In this document: positions 6,573-13,105 of the stretch, in pieces
Layout of the letters: each line of letters opens with the position of its first letter
How positions within the stretch are numbered: position 1 is the first letter of the stretch
NCBI GenBank assembly: GCA_002292165.1
Contig: DBBK01000255.1
Coordinates: 1 to 13,105 of the forward strand
DNA: 13,105 nucleotides
Direction: 5' to 3'
From: Brevundimonas sp. UBA986
GTDB taxonomy: Bacteria > Pseudomonadota > Alphaproteobacteria > Caulobacterales > Caulobacteraceae
Position numbers and translations under genes: made by a program
The notes under the pieces: generated by a model
The model's database searches: none
Seen by the model: the letters and a program-made list of their open reading frames with translations, nothing else
Told to the model about the DNA's origin: nothing

Positions 6573-7033
6573 CCGACGCCGCCCGTATCTTCGTCCCGGA
6601 GAACACCCTCGCGCGCGGCATCGACGCGCCCGGCGCCGCCGACATCCACGATATGCTTCGCGACGCCGCCCGCCGGGTCGAGGCCATGTCGCCGGCCGTC
6701 GACGTCTATGTGGCGGATCGCTCCGTGGCCCTGCTCCGCGCCATGGCGGGTCCGCCGCCCGCGACGCCGGAGGCCCGCCTGGCCCTGGCCACCGAAGCCG
6801 GCCTTCTGGCCGAGGTGGCGGGCTCGGGCCGGCCCAACCCCATCGGCGACATCGCCAAGGGAATCGCCGTCCTGATCCGGCATCTGAACGCCGACGGCGG
6901 CTGGCGAGCCGATCTGATCCATGTCCATGCGGCCGCCCTGGGCCTGGTCATGAACCGCGGAGAGAAGCCCAACGTCGGCGCCCTTCTGTCCGGCCTGCGC
7001 AGCGCCCGCGCCTCCATCGGCGCGCTCGAATAG
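6569..7033 (+). CDS. Uncharacterised protein co-translated with chemotaxis genes
   Basis: I do not recognise a family. The 154 residues look soluble and mostly helical, rich in Ala, Arg and Asp, with no signal peptide or membrane span. A central Pro-rich break (residues 61-67) separates two helical parts, and a motif LIRHLNADGGWRADLIHVHAAALGL (from residue 102, quoted in two pieces: LIRHLNADGG and WRADLIHVHAAALGL) is the most distinctive stretch. ATG 6569 overlaps the stop of the preceding receiver gene (ATGA), so it is made together with that protein and is a likely chemotaxis accessory factor. Caulobacter che clusters contain unassigned small genes (CheU, CheE); it could be a relative, but this was not tested. 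It ends 3 bases before the convergent padR gene. Confidence 0.75.
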   Translation: MTDAARIFVPENTLARGIDAPGAADIHDMLRDAARRVEAMSPAVDVYVADRSVALLRAMAGPPPATPEARLALATEAGLLAEVAGSGRPNPIGDIAKGIAVLIRHLNADGGWRADLIHVHAAALGLVMNRGEKPNVGALLSGLRSARASIGALE

Positions 7034-7036
7034 AGT

Positions 7037-7543
7037 TCAGCCCTCGCCTTGGGCGACCTCATCCAGCCAGTCCAGCCGGGCGCGCTGCAGGCGCAGACTG
7101 AGATCGACGCTGGCGCGCTCGATGGAGTCGCCGTGCCGGGACCAGCCGGCCAGCCGCTCCATCCCCTCCAGCAACTCCTGCCGGACGGCGGTCAGGACCT
7201 CGGCCCGGCGCGCGCCCTCCAGCTGCATCCAGATGCCGGCCCGCATCCGGAAAGGGTCGATGCCGACGCTGGAGGCGCGGCCGGGGTCGCACGCCCATTG
7301 CATCATCGCCTCAAGGCCCTCAGCCGTGACCGACAGCAGCCGCGTCGCCCGCCCGTCGCCCTTGGCCTCGGCCGCAATCAGGCCGTCCCGCTCCATCCGC
7401 TTGATCGCCGGATAGACCGCGCCCGCGCTACCGCGCCACTCGATGGACGGCGACGTCGAGAAGGAGCGGCGCACCTGAAAGGCGGTCTGACGCCCCCGGT
7501 GATGCAGTTCGGACAGCACCGAGCCTTCCAGTTCCGTCAGCAT
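7037..7543 (-). CDS. PadR-family transcriptional repressor
   Basis: PadR proteins are dimeric winged-helix repressors of detoxification and membrane genes. Residues 1-85 form the winged helix, with the typical GAVYPAIKRMERDGLI recognition segment (41-56) and the wing GDGRATRLLSVTAEG (62-76). Residues 95-165 form the helical C-terminal dimerisation part of the longer PadR class (PF10400-like, WMQLEGARR to RLDWLDEV). A strong GGGAGG ribosome site lies 7 bases before ATG 7543. It is divergent from the M13 peptidase gene, with 68 bases between the starts holding an inverted repeat, so self-control and control of the peptidase are likely. The family call is firm; the ligand and targets are not known. 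Confidence 0.93.
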   Translation of the reverse strand: MLTELEGSVLSELHHRGRQTAFQVRRSFSTSPSIEWRGSAGAVYPAIKRMERDGLIAAEAKGDGRATRLLSVTAEGLEAMMQWACDPGRASSVGIDPFRMRAGIWMQLEGARRAEVLTAVRQELLEGMERLAGWSRHGDSIERASVDLSLRLQRARLDWLDEVAQGEG

Positions 7544-7576
7544 CGCCAGCCTCCCTTGCGCGAACCGTTCGCCGTG

Positions 7577-7595
7577 ATAGTACGAAAAAGACTAT
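7577..7595. promoter_or_regulatory. Candidate PadR operator (inverted repeat)
   Basis: ATAGT-N9-ACTAT forms a 19-base dyad in the 68-base gap between divergent padR and the peptidase gene; with one inserted base the arms extend to GTGATAGT / ACTATTCAC. PadR proteins bind AT-containing dyads of about this size near their own promoters. The site ends 16 bases before the peptidase ATG, where a bound dimer would block expression of either gene. Confidence 0.45.
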
Positions 7596-7611
7596 TCACA
7601 CGGATACGGCC

Positions 7612-9669
7612 ATGCGAACCCCTTTTTCCGCCGTCCTCGGCGTCTCCCTGCTGGCTTTAGCGGCCTGCGCGGGTCTGGCCGAGCCCCAAACGACAGCGCC
7701 TGTGCCGTCGGTCGTCGCCCTGGGCTCGGGCGTACAGACGGCGGACATGGATACGGCCGTGCGGCCGCAGAACGATTTCTTCGCCTTCGCAAATGGCCGC
7801 TGGCTGCGCGATACCCCCATCCCCGACGATCGCTCGCGCTACGGCGTGGATTCCATGATGGCGGAGCGGTCTCTGATCAAGCAGCGCGCCGTCGCCGAAG
7901 CGGCGACGACCGCGACCGATCCTGAGGCGCGCAAGGTCGGTGACCTCTACACCGCCTTCATGGACGAGGCCGGGATCGAGGCGGCGGGCCTAACCCCGCT
8001 CCAGCCGCAGTTGCAGGCGGTAGACGCCCTTTCCACGGTCAGGGACCTGGCCCCGCTGATGGCGCGGCTGGATGCGGTCGGGGTCACGACCCCCATCGGC
8101 GTCTTCATCGATCCGGATGCGAAGGACGCTGATCGCAATGCCCTGTGGCTCTACGAGAGCGGGCTCGGCCTGCCGGACCGCGACTATTATCTGAGTGCGG
8201 AAACCCGGTTCATCACCGTCCGCGACCAGTATCGGACCTACGTCGCGCGGATGCTGGTGCTGGCCGGAGAGCCGTCGGCGCAGGCGGAATCGGACGCGGC
8301 GGCCGTGCTGGCGCTGGAGACAGCCTTGGCCCGACTCTACTGGTCGCCGGTCGACGCCCGCGATCCGGACAAGACCTACAATCCCCGGACGCTCGCCGAT
8401 CTGGAGCGGTCGGCGCCGAACCTCGACTGGACCGGCTGGATGGCGGCGCAGGGACTCGGCGGCGCGACGCCCCTGATCGTCGTGCGGGAGCCGAGCTTCT
8501 TCGAAGGCCTGTCGCGACTGGCGGCCGAGACGCCCCTGCCGGTATGGCGCGCCTGGCTGCGCCTGAAGGTCCTGGACGCCTCGGCGCCCTTCCTGTCCCG
8601 GGCCTTCGCCGACACCGCCTTCGGCTTCAACGAAGGGGTGCTGCGCGGAACCACCACCAACAGCGAACGCTGGAAGCGCGGCGCCGCCCTGGTCGACCAG
8701 TTGCTGGGCGACATCTCGGGCCGGCTCTATGTCGAGCGTGAGTTTCCCCCCGAGGCCAAGGCGCGCATCGACGCCCTGGTGCAGAACCTGATGACGGCCC
8801 AGGCGCGCAGCCTGAACGACGCTGCCTGGATGAGCCCGGCGACCCGCGCCGAGGCCCTGGCCAAGCTGGCGAAGATCGATGTGAAGATCGGCTACCCCGA
8901 CCACTGGCGCGACTATTCGGCGCTGGAGATCCGGCCGGACGATCTGCTGGGCGACGTCTTCCGCGCCCGGACCTTCGAATGGCGGCGCAAGCGGGCCCTG
9001 CTGTCCGCGCCGGTCGATCGCCACGAATGGCGCATGACCACCCCGACGGTCGACGCCTACTACAGCCCCGCCACCAATGAGATCGCCTTCCCGGCGGGCG
9101 TTTTGCAGCCGCCGATGTTCGATCCGGGCTCGGACGACGCGTACAACTACGGGGCCACGGGCGCGACGATTGGACACGAGATCAGCCACGGTTTCGACGT
9201 GCGCGGCAGCCGTTACGACGGCGACGGCAACCTGCGCGACTGGTGGACGCCCGAGGACCGCGCCCGCTATCAGGCCCTGTCCGACCGGCTAACGCGCGCG
9301 TTCGATGCCTTCAAGCCCCTGCCCGGCCAGCACGTCAACGGGACCCTGACGCTGGGCGAGAACATGGCCGATCTGGCCGGACTGCAGCTGGCCCACGATG
9401 CCTGGCGCGCCTCGCTGAATGGCGCCGAGGCTCCGGTGATCGACGGCCTGACGGGCGAGCAGCGCTTCTTCCTCGGCTATGCCCAGAGCTTCATGGGCAA
9501 GCGCCGCGAGGCGGCCCTCATCGCCTTGCTGAAGTCCAATCCGCATGCGCCCGAACGCTATCGGGTCAACGGGATCGTGGTCCATCTGGACGCCTTCCAG
9601 ACCGCCTTCGACGTCCATCCCGGCGACCCGATGTATGTCCCGCCCGGAGACCGGATCCGGCTGTGGTAG
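7612..9669 (+). CDS. M13-family (neprilysin/PepO-like) zinc metallopeptidase, lipoprotein
   Basis: This is a zinc endopeptidase that would cut oligopeptides in the cell envelope. The protein has 685 residues, the usual size of bacterial M13 enzymes. It starts with a lipoprotein signal (MRTPFSAVLGVSLLALAAC), with a LAAC lipobox and lipidated Cys19. The N-terminal M13 region (about 45-430) opens with RPQNDFFAFANGRWL. The catalytic region has the substrate-binding AYYSP motif, NEIAFPAG, zinc motif HEISH (His522, Glu523, His526) and third ligand Glu583 in GENMADLAGL. It ends MYVPPGDRIRLW, with the family's terminal Trp but without the Cys found in eukaryotic members. All catalytic residues are intact, so an active enzyme is expected. 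It stands alone, divergent from padR. Confidence 0.96.
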   Translation: MRTPFSAVLGVSLLALAACAGLAEPQTTAPVPSVVALGSGVQTADMDTAVRPQNDFFAFANGRWLRDTPIPDDRSRYGVDSMMAERSLIKQRAVAEAATTATDPEARKVGDLYTAFMDEAGIEAAGLTPLQPQLQAVDALSTVRDLAPLMARLDAVGVTTPIGVFIDPDAKDADRNALWLYESGLGLPDRDYYLSAETRFITVRDQYRTYVARMLVLAGEPSAQAESDAAAVLALETALARLYWSPVDARDPDKTYNPRTLADLERSAPNLDWTGWMAAQGLGGATPLIVVREPSFFEGLSRLAAETPLPVWRAWLRLKVLDASAPFLSRAFADTAFGFNEGVLRGTTTNSERWKRGAALVDQLLGDISGRLYVEREFPPEAKARIDALVQNLMTAQARSLNDAAWMSPATRAEALAKLAKIDVKIGYPDHWRDYSALEIRPDDLLGDVFRARTFEWRRKRALLSAPVDRHEWRMTTPTVDAYYSPATNEIAFPAGVLQPPMFDPGSDDAYNYGATGATIGHEISHGFDVRGSRYDGDGNLRDWWTPEDRARYQALSDRLTRAFDAFKPLPGQHVNGTLTLGENMADLAGLQLAHDAWRASLNGAEAPVIDGLTGEQRFFLGYAQSFMGKRREAALIALLKSNPHAPERYRVNGIVVHLDAFQTAFDVHPGDPMYVPPGDRIRLW

Positions 9670-9861
9670 GTCCGGCGCGCGGCCATGTCTCCGGAAAGGC
9701 GGATGATCTTACAGGCGGTTCGGGGTTTGGCCCGATAGTTCGGAAGGTCGGGTCGGTGCTCTAAATTTCTCGACCCTCAGAGCAGGAAGGGGGGTCCGGG
9801 AAACGAGGGCCCGAGTGCGTGTTCGCCGGCTGAAATCCGTTCTGTTTTCCACCAGTATGCT

Positions 9862-10431
9862 GTGATCGCCCGCCGCTACGCCCTGCTCGGAACGGCCGCC
9901 CTCGTGGCCGGCGCGAGCCCTGCCCTCGCCCAGACTGCAAACCAGACCCTGCCCACCGGCGGCGCCTTCGTGCGGGGTGACGGCGAGATCAGCCAGACCG
10001 GGCCGGGCGCCATGGTCATCACCCAGTCGAGCACACGCGGGGTGATCGACTGGAGCACCTTCTCGATCGGCAAGGACGGCCAGGTCGACATCAACAACGG
10101 CGCCGGCGCCACTCTGAACCGCGTACTCGGCGGCCAGATCTCGCAGATCGACGGGCGGCTGAGCGCGACCGGGTCAGTGTATCTGATGAACCCCGCCGGG
10201 GTGATCGTCGGCACCGACGGCAGCATCCTGTCCGGCGGCAATCTGGTCGTCTCGACACGCCCGATGAACCCCGACGCCTTCATGGGCGGCGGACCGCTGG
10301 CGGCCTCGGGGACCTCCTACGGTACCATTCTCAACGAGGGTCAGCTGCAGTCGCAGAGCGGCAGCGTGGTGATGATCGCCCGCTCGGTGACCAATGCGGG
10401 GACCGTTCAGGCCTCGCAGGGCCGGGTCACC
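9862..10431 (+). pseudogene. TpsA exoprotein (filamentous haemagglutinin type), N-terminal fragment
   Basis: This is the N-terminal two-partner secretion domain of an FHA/HecA-like exoprotein. GTG 9862 gives a signal peptide ending in ALAQ (cut after about residue 23). The start is uncertain: no ribosome site is visible and the frame stays open upstream. Then come NQTLPTGGAFVRGDGEI, the helix-forming repeats, and VYLMNPAGVIVG (about 107-117), which is the counterpart of the conserved NPNG motif, up to GRVT at residue 190. Real TpsA proteins run on for hundreds to thousands of residues of beta-helix. Here the family match stops at about 10431 and the frame runs into unrelated Arg-rich shadow sequence, ending at a stop at 10495-10497. 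Frame and content switch at this point to the C-terminus of a TpsB transporter. The protein cannot be functional as read. Confidence 0.85.
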
Positions 10432-11125
10432 ACTGGGCTTCGACTACAAGCGCACCGACAACGATCTGGAATTCCTCGGCTTCACCGTCCTCGATAGCTC
10501 GGTGGAGATCATCCAGATCCCGATCTTCTACACCCTGGCCGCGCCCGACCGACACGGCCAGACGGTGCTCGAGAACATGACGGTGATCTCACCTGGCGGT
10601 CTGTCCGACCACAACACCGACGCCGCCCTCCGCCAGCTCGTGCCCTTCGCCGACGCCAACTACGCCTATGACCGGTTGTCAGTGACCCGCACCACCGTCC
10701 TGTCGCGCGGCATGACCTGGATCGTCCGGGGCATGAGCCAGTACGCCAGCGGCAACCTTCCCTACAGCGAACAGATCGGCGGCGGCGGCTTCGGCGGGGT
10801 GCGCGGCTATGACCCCAATGTCGCCCTGGGCAGCCAGGGGGTGGTGCTCAGCACCGAGGTGCGCTCGGGCGCCTTCGGCGTCCTGCCCCGGATCGACGAC
10901 CGGATGCAGTTGGGCCTGTTCGTCGACTACGCCTGGCTGAGCCAGCCCGATCCCTTCCCGGACCTGCCCGAGAGCGCGACCCTGGCCAGCGTCGGCTTCA
11001 ACGTCCACTACAGCGTCGACCGGCGGTTCGACATTCAGATGGAGGTCGGCTCCCAGCTGCGCCGCGCCCCCGGAGCGAACAAGCACGACACCCAGATCGC
11101 CGTCACCGCGACCTTCAGCTTCTAG
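10432..11125 (+). pseudogene. TpsB outer-membrane transporter (ShlB/FhaC type), C-terminal barrel fragment
   Basis: From about 10432 the +2 frame encodes the second half of a TpsB/FhaC-family barrel: LGFDYKRTDNDLEFLG (a strand), alternating beta strands, GGVRGYDPN with the VRGY motif of loop L6 that plugs the pore (about 10793-10819), and the final strand IAVTATFSF, ending in the Phe expected for outer-membrane barrels. The POTRA domains and the first strands are absent. No ribosome site or signal peptide precedes the fragment; the only in-frame start, ATG 10394, lies in the antisense-quality frame of the tpsA part. It is therefore a remnant left by a deletion that fused tpsA to tpsB out of frame, or a sequence misjoin. 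The stop is TAG at 11123-11125. Confidence 0.87.
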
Positions 11126-11129
11126 ATCC

Positions 11130-11153
11130 GCCGCCCGGAGCGGACCGGGCGGC
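11130..11153. terminator. Strong GC hairpin after the tpsB remnant
   Basis: GCCGCCCGG (11130-11138) and CCGGGCGGC (11145-11153) form a perfect 9-base stem with a 6-base loop. It lies 5 bases after the tpsB stop and 23 bases after the end of the convergent minus-strand gene. No T-run follows on either strand, so it is a hairpin-type terminator or transcript stabiliser that could serve both sides. Confidence 0.6.
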
Positions 11154-11175
11154 AAACGCTCGATCTCGCCGCGCC

Positions 11176-11565
11176 CTAGTTGCTCAGGGAGGTGTCGAGC
11201 GGACCGTTCCAACCGCCGTCGGCCATGGTCCGGGATATCCTGCGGGTCGCGGCGAACCGCCCCAGATCACCGTCCGTGGCCAGGGACGGGGCGAACAGGG
11301 CGGCCTGGATGCTGCGAAGCGCCAGCACATCCAGCCCGTCGTGTCGAACACCCTCCGCGCCCAGGTCCTGGCAGATGAGCTCGAGCTGGACGATGATCTG
11401 GGCGGTGTTCTCGGGCGGGTGCCCCAGGATGTAGGCCTCGGCGATCTCCATCAGGGTCAGGCCGTTCTCGTCCTCGACCTCGAGCTCGGGCGAGGACGGG
11501 CTTTCGGCATGGGCGGCCCACATCAGGGCGTGGGTCATGAAGGCGTCGTGATCAAGCTCCGCCAT
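11176..11565 (-). CDS. Uncharacterised small acidic protein
   Basis: I do not recognise a family. The 129 residues are acidic in the first half (ESPSSPELEVEDENG) and helical after that (LTLMEIAEAYILGH, IIVQLELICQDLGAEG, LDVLALRSIQAALFAP). There is no signal peptide, membrane span or clear catalytic motif. GGAG lies 9 bases before ATG 11565, a normal ribosome site. It is the last gene of a minus-strand run behind the HTH regulator, 70 bases after the membrane-protein gene, and may be transcribed separately. It ends convergent with the tpsB remnant. Confidence 0.75.
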   Translation of the reverse strand: MAELDHDAFMTHALMWAAHAESPSSPELEVEDENGLTLMEIAEAYILGHPPENTAQIIVQLELICQDLGAEGVRHDGLDVLALRSIQAALFAPSLATDGDLGRFAATRRISRTMADGGWNGPLDTSLSN

Positions 11566-11635
11566 GGCGGTGTCTCCGATACAGGTAAGAATGGAGGCGG
11601 CGGACGACCGCGCTTCCGAAAAAAGGGATGAGCGC

Positions 11636-12070
11636 TCAGGCCGCCGGCGGGCGTTGCCGCGCGATGCGGCTCAGCGCCCAGCCTTCCCAGGCTCCGAACA
11701 GGACGATGGTCATCATGAACAGCCATGAGAACCAGCGGATCGAGACCATCGTCCACAGCAGGCTGTCGACGCGCAGCAAGGCCACCAGATGGGTGGACAG
11801 CGCCATGAGCTGACAACCGGCCGCGAAGACCAGCCACCAGCGGTCCCGGGTCATGGCGCCCCAGAGGAGCACCGCGAACAGGACAAGGGACGACAGGGCG
11901 ACCGCCCAGCGGAAGGTTCCGATCGTCAGCCCGTCGAACAGCGGCGTAAGCAGGAGAACGGCGGCGAACAGGGCCGCCCCCGCCCGTTCCACACGGCCTC
12001 CGCACAGCGCCAGGGTCGCCAGCGCCATGGCGGAGAAGATGTTGAACGGGGCGAAGACGAAAGCCTGCAC
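11636..12070 (-). CDS. Uncharacterised inner-membrane protein with about five spans
   Basis: The 144-residue protein has hydrophobic segments at about 5-24, 30-45, 56-73, 78-99 and 104-129, several bordered by Trp and Arg, and a short basic tail (SRIARQRPPAA) that is probably cytoplasmic. No catalytic motif or known transporter signature is visible. The start is GTG 12070, with GAGG about 9 bases upstream. It lies only 10 bases after the stop of the preceding gene, so the two are almost certainly in one transcript. The overall look (MQAFVFAPFNI opening, WWLVFAAGCQL span) is that of a conserved hypothetical family in Caulobacterales/Sphingomonadales; this is recollection, not a search result. 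Confidence 0.8.
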   Translation of the reverse strand: MQAFVFAPFNIFSAMALATLALCGGRVERAGAALFAAVLLLTPLFDGLTIGTFRWAVALSSLVLFAVLLWGAMTRDRWWLVFAAGCQLMALSTHLVALLRVDSLLWTMVSIRWFSWLFMMTIVLFGAWEGWALSRIARQRPPAA

Positions 12071-12080
12071 GCCGACCGCC

Positions 12081-12422
12081 TCAGGCCACCACAGCCAGAT
12101 GGCCGGTCGTGCCGCCGGTCGGGACCGGCTTGTCCTCGGTCGTTCCGTCCATGCGCCAGACGACGCCGTGGTCCTGGGCCACTTCCAGGAGGTTGCCGTG
12201 AGCCGCCACCGTCGCCCGACGCGCGGTGTTGAGCGCGGAAAGGCCGGAGACGATCTCAGTCAGACTGTCCTGACCGACGGCGGCGGCCAGATTGGCGGCC
12301 TTGCGTCCATCGACCATCTGGGCGCCGAGACGGAACATCTCGGCCAGGGCGGTATCGACGGCGTGTTCGGTGGTGCGGAGCTGCCGGGCGATCCTGATGC
12401 CCGTTTCGTGCTTGTTGGTCAT
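12081..12422 (-). CDS. Uncharacterised small helical protein
   Basis: The start is ATG 12422 (113 residues), with AGGGGAAA about 8 bases upstream. A longer in-frame reading from 12569 overlaps the regulator gene, has Pro/Gly/Arg-rich shadow sequence and is rejected. The protein opens MTNKHETGIRIARQLRTTEH and is amphipathic-helical to about residue 80, then ends in a Gly/Thr-rich tail. No signal peptide, span or known domain is seen. It lies 35 bases after the HTH regulator and 10 bases before the membrane-protein gene. Helical bundles of this size with an RxLRxTE start are often found beside such regulators, but no function can be given. Confidence 0.78.
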   Translation of the reverse strand: MTNKHETGIRIARQLRTTEHAVDTALAEMFRLGAQMVDGRKAANLAAAVGQDSLTEIVSGLSALNTARRATVAAHGNLLEVAQDHGVVWRMDGTTEDKPVPTGGTTGHLAVVA

Positions 12423-12457
12423 GTCGCGTTTCCCCTGAAGGCGATCAGTCAATCGCG

Positions 12458-12904
12458 TCAGACGGCTCCCGGCGGCGCCAGCCGATTGCCCAGGTCCGCC
12501 AGCGCATTGATCAGGGCGATCCCGAGCAGCCCCAGGCCGGTCAGGGCCAGGAAGGTCAGGAGCACCCATCGCAACCGGCCCGCCGTTCCCGGAAGGTCCG
12601 GGAGGTCACGGCCGAAGATCTGGGGACGCTGGAGTTTCGGTTCCGGCGGCGACGGAGCGTCTGTCGCCACCGGAGAAGGCGTCACAATCACCACCCCGGG
12701 TATGTCGACCGCTCCGTATAGCGGATGAACCGCTAGGCGCCCCATGGCGTCACGCCGGTCCGACGCGCCCAGGCGTCGCATGGCCTCACGGATGTGGTTG
12801 CTGACCGTATCGGGTGAGATGTTCAGGACGCGGGCGATTTCCTTGTCGGTGCTCGCCGCACGACGAAGACACTCGAGCTGCATCGGCGACAACGGCCGGT
12901 CCAT
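12458..12904 (-). CDS. LuxR-type helix-turn-helix regulator with C-terminal membrane anchor
   Basis: The start is ATG 12904 (148 residues: MDRPLSPMQLECLRRAA); an upstream in-frame start at 12985 would only add basic low-complexity sequence. Residues 5-60 are a LuxR/GerE-type HTH with TDKEIARVLNISPDTVSNHI, including the recognition helix and the following RRLGASDRRDA. A Pro-rich linker (75-108) leads to one hydrophobic segment at about 112-135 (LRWVLLTFLALTGLGLLGIALI), quoted here as LRWVLLTFLAL then TGLGLLGIALI, and a short tail. There is no receiver or ligand-binding domain, so this is a DNA-binding head tied to the membrane. It heads the minus-strand run of small genes and probably controls it. 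No strong ribosome site is seen before ATG 12904. Confidence 0.87.
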   Translation of the reverse strand: MDRPLSPMQLECLRRAASTDKEIARVLNISPDTVSNHIREAMRRLGASDRRDAMGRLAVHPLYGAVDIPGVVIVTPSPVATDAPSPPEPKLQRPQIFGRDLPDLPGTAGRLRWVLLTFLALTGLGLLGIALINALADLGNRLAPPGAV

Positions 12905-13020
12905 CAGTCTTACTGCCCCAACGCCTCGCGGATTCTCCGGATCCGCAGGAGGATCATGCCGCTTCGTCCGGCGACGTCCAGCCACAGGCGCGAAATAATT
13001 GCACCACAGGGGTAATATCG

Positions 13021-13036
13021 GGTTGAAAATTCAACC
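13021..13036. promoter_or_regulatory. Perfect 16-base palindrome upstream of the HTH gene
   Basis: GGTTGAAAATTCAACC reads the same on both strands. It lies 24 bases past the tRNA 3' end and about 117 bases before the HTH gene start. It has no T-run after it, so it fits an operator better than a terminator; it could be the HTH protein's own site, or a tRNA 3' hairpin. Confidence 0.4.
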
Positions 13037-13060
13037 TTAGGTTAGATTCCTTGGGAGGAA

Positions 13061-13105
13061 TGGCGCACCCGACCCGATTCGAACGTGTGACCTTTGCCTT
13101 CGGAG
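13061..13105 (-). tRNA. tRNA-Arg(CCG), 3' part (5' half beyond the window)
   Basis: The minus strand carries exactly tRNA positions 32-76: anticodon loop CTCCGAA (anticodon CCG), anticodon stem 3' strand GGCAA, variable loop AGGTC, T arm ACACG-TTCGAAT-CGGGT with one A-G mismatch, acceptor strand CGGGTGC, discriminator G and encoded CCA. The arrangement matches bacterial tRNA-Arg(CCG). The 5' half, which lies outside, should start with the complement of the acceptor strand (GCACCCG or a wobble form). Confidence 0.9.

Noticed and set aside
7990..9189. A 399-codon minus-strand frame within the M13 peptidase gene
   Set aside because: Low-complexity Arg/Gly-rich antisense shadow; no ribosome site, no family pattern.
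9758..9783. GCTCT / AGAGC inverted repeat after the peptidase gene
   Set aside because: Five-base stem with a 16-base loop and no T-run; could be chance.
11619..11638. Possible terminator after the membrane-protein gene (TGAGCGCTCA followed by a T-run on the minus strand)
   Set aside because: The palindrome leaves only a 4-base stem with a 2-base loop, too weak for a hairpin terminator, though the six T residues are real.
1..13105. CRISPR arrays, insertion sequences, integrases or phage genes
   Set aside because: None seen: no regularly spaced repeats, no transposase or integrase motifs in any convincing frame.

Overview
The window is a GC-rich stretch of a bacterial chromosome. Its style points to an alphaproteobacterium of the Caulobacterales (Caulobacter/Brevundimonas type). 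The reasons are the protein make-up of the chemotaxis genes, the short HTH-plus-membrane-anchor regulator, the compact stop/start-overlapping operons and the very high GC of all genes. The genus is an inference and cannot be settled from this sequence alone.

Left half (1-7033) is a chemotaxis locus with two divergent operons. The minus-strand operon runs cheA (4881-1951), cheW (1954-1466) and a soluble tandem-PAS methyl-accepting protein (1431 to beyond the left edge). The plus-strand operon runs cheY (5253-5642), a very small CheZ-like phosphatase (5639-5971), a second receiver protein with a FliM-like tail (6000-6572) and an unknown protein (6569-7033). Most junctions are ATGA overlaps. Between the operons lies a strikingly AT-rich 371-base spacer with repeats and an inverted repeat that could mask the cheA ribosome binding site. 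Together the genes make a complete signal path: PAS-type cytoplasmic sensor, CheW coupling, CheA kinase, CheY and second receiver, phosphatase. No cheR or cheB is seen here. The kinase is unusual. The usual CheY-docking P2 position holds what looks like a haem-less truncated-globin domain, and its C-terminal receiver has Glu where the phospho-accepting Asp should be.

Middle (7037-9669): a PadR-type repressor (minus) faces away from a lipoprotein M13-family zinc peptidase (plus). A dyad in the 68-base gap is a candidate operator.

9862-11125 is the scar of a two-partner secretion locus. The N-terminal secretion domain of a TpsA exoprotein is joined, out of frame, to the C-terminal barrel of its TpsB transporter. 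A strong hairpin follows.

Right part (11176-12904, minus): a likely four-gene run made of a LuxR-type HTH protein with a C-terminal membrane anchor, a small unknown protein, a multi-span membrane protein and another unknown protein. The window ends in the 3' 45 bases of a tRNA-Arg(CCG) on the minus strand.
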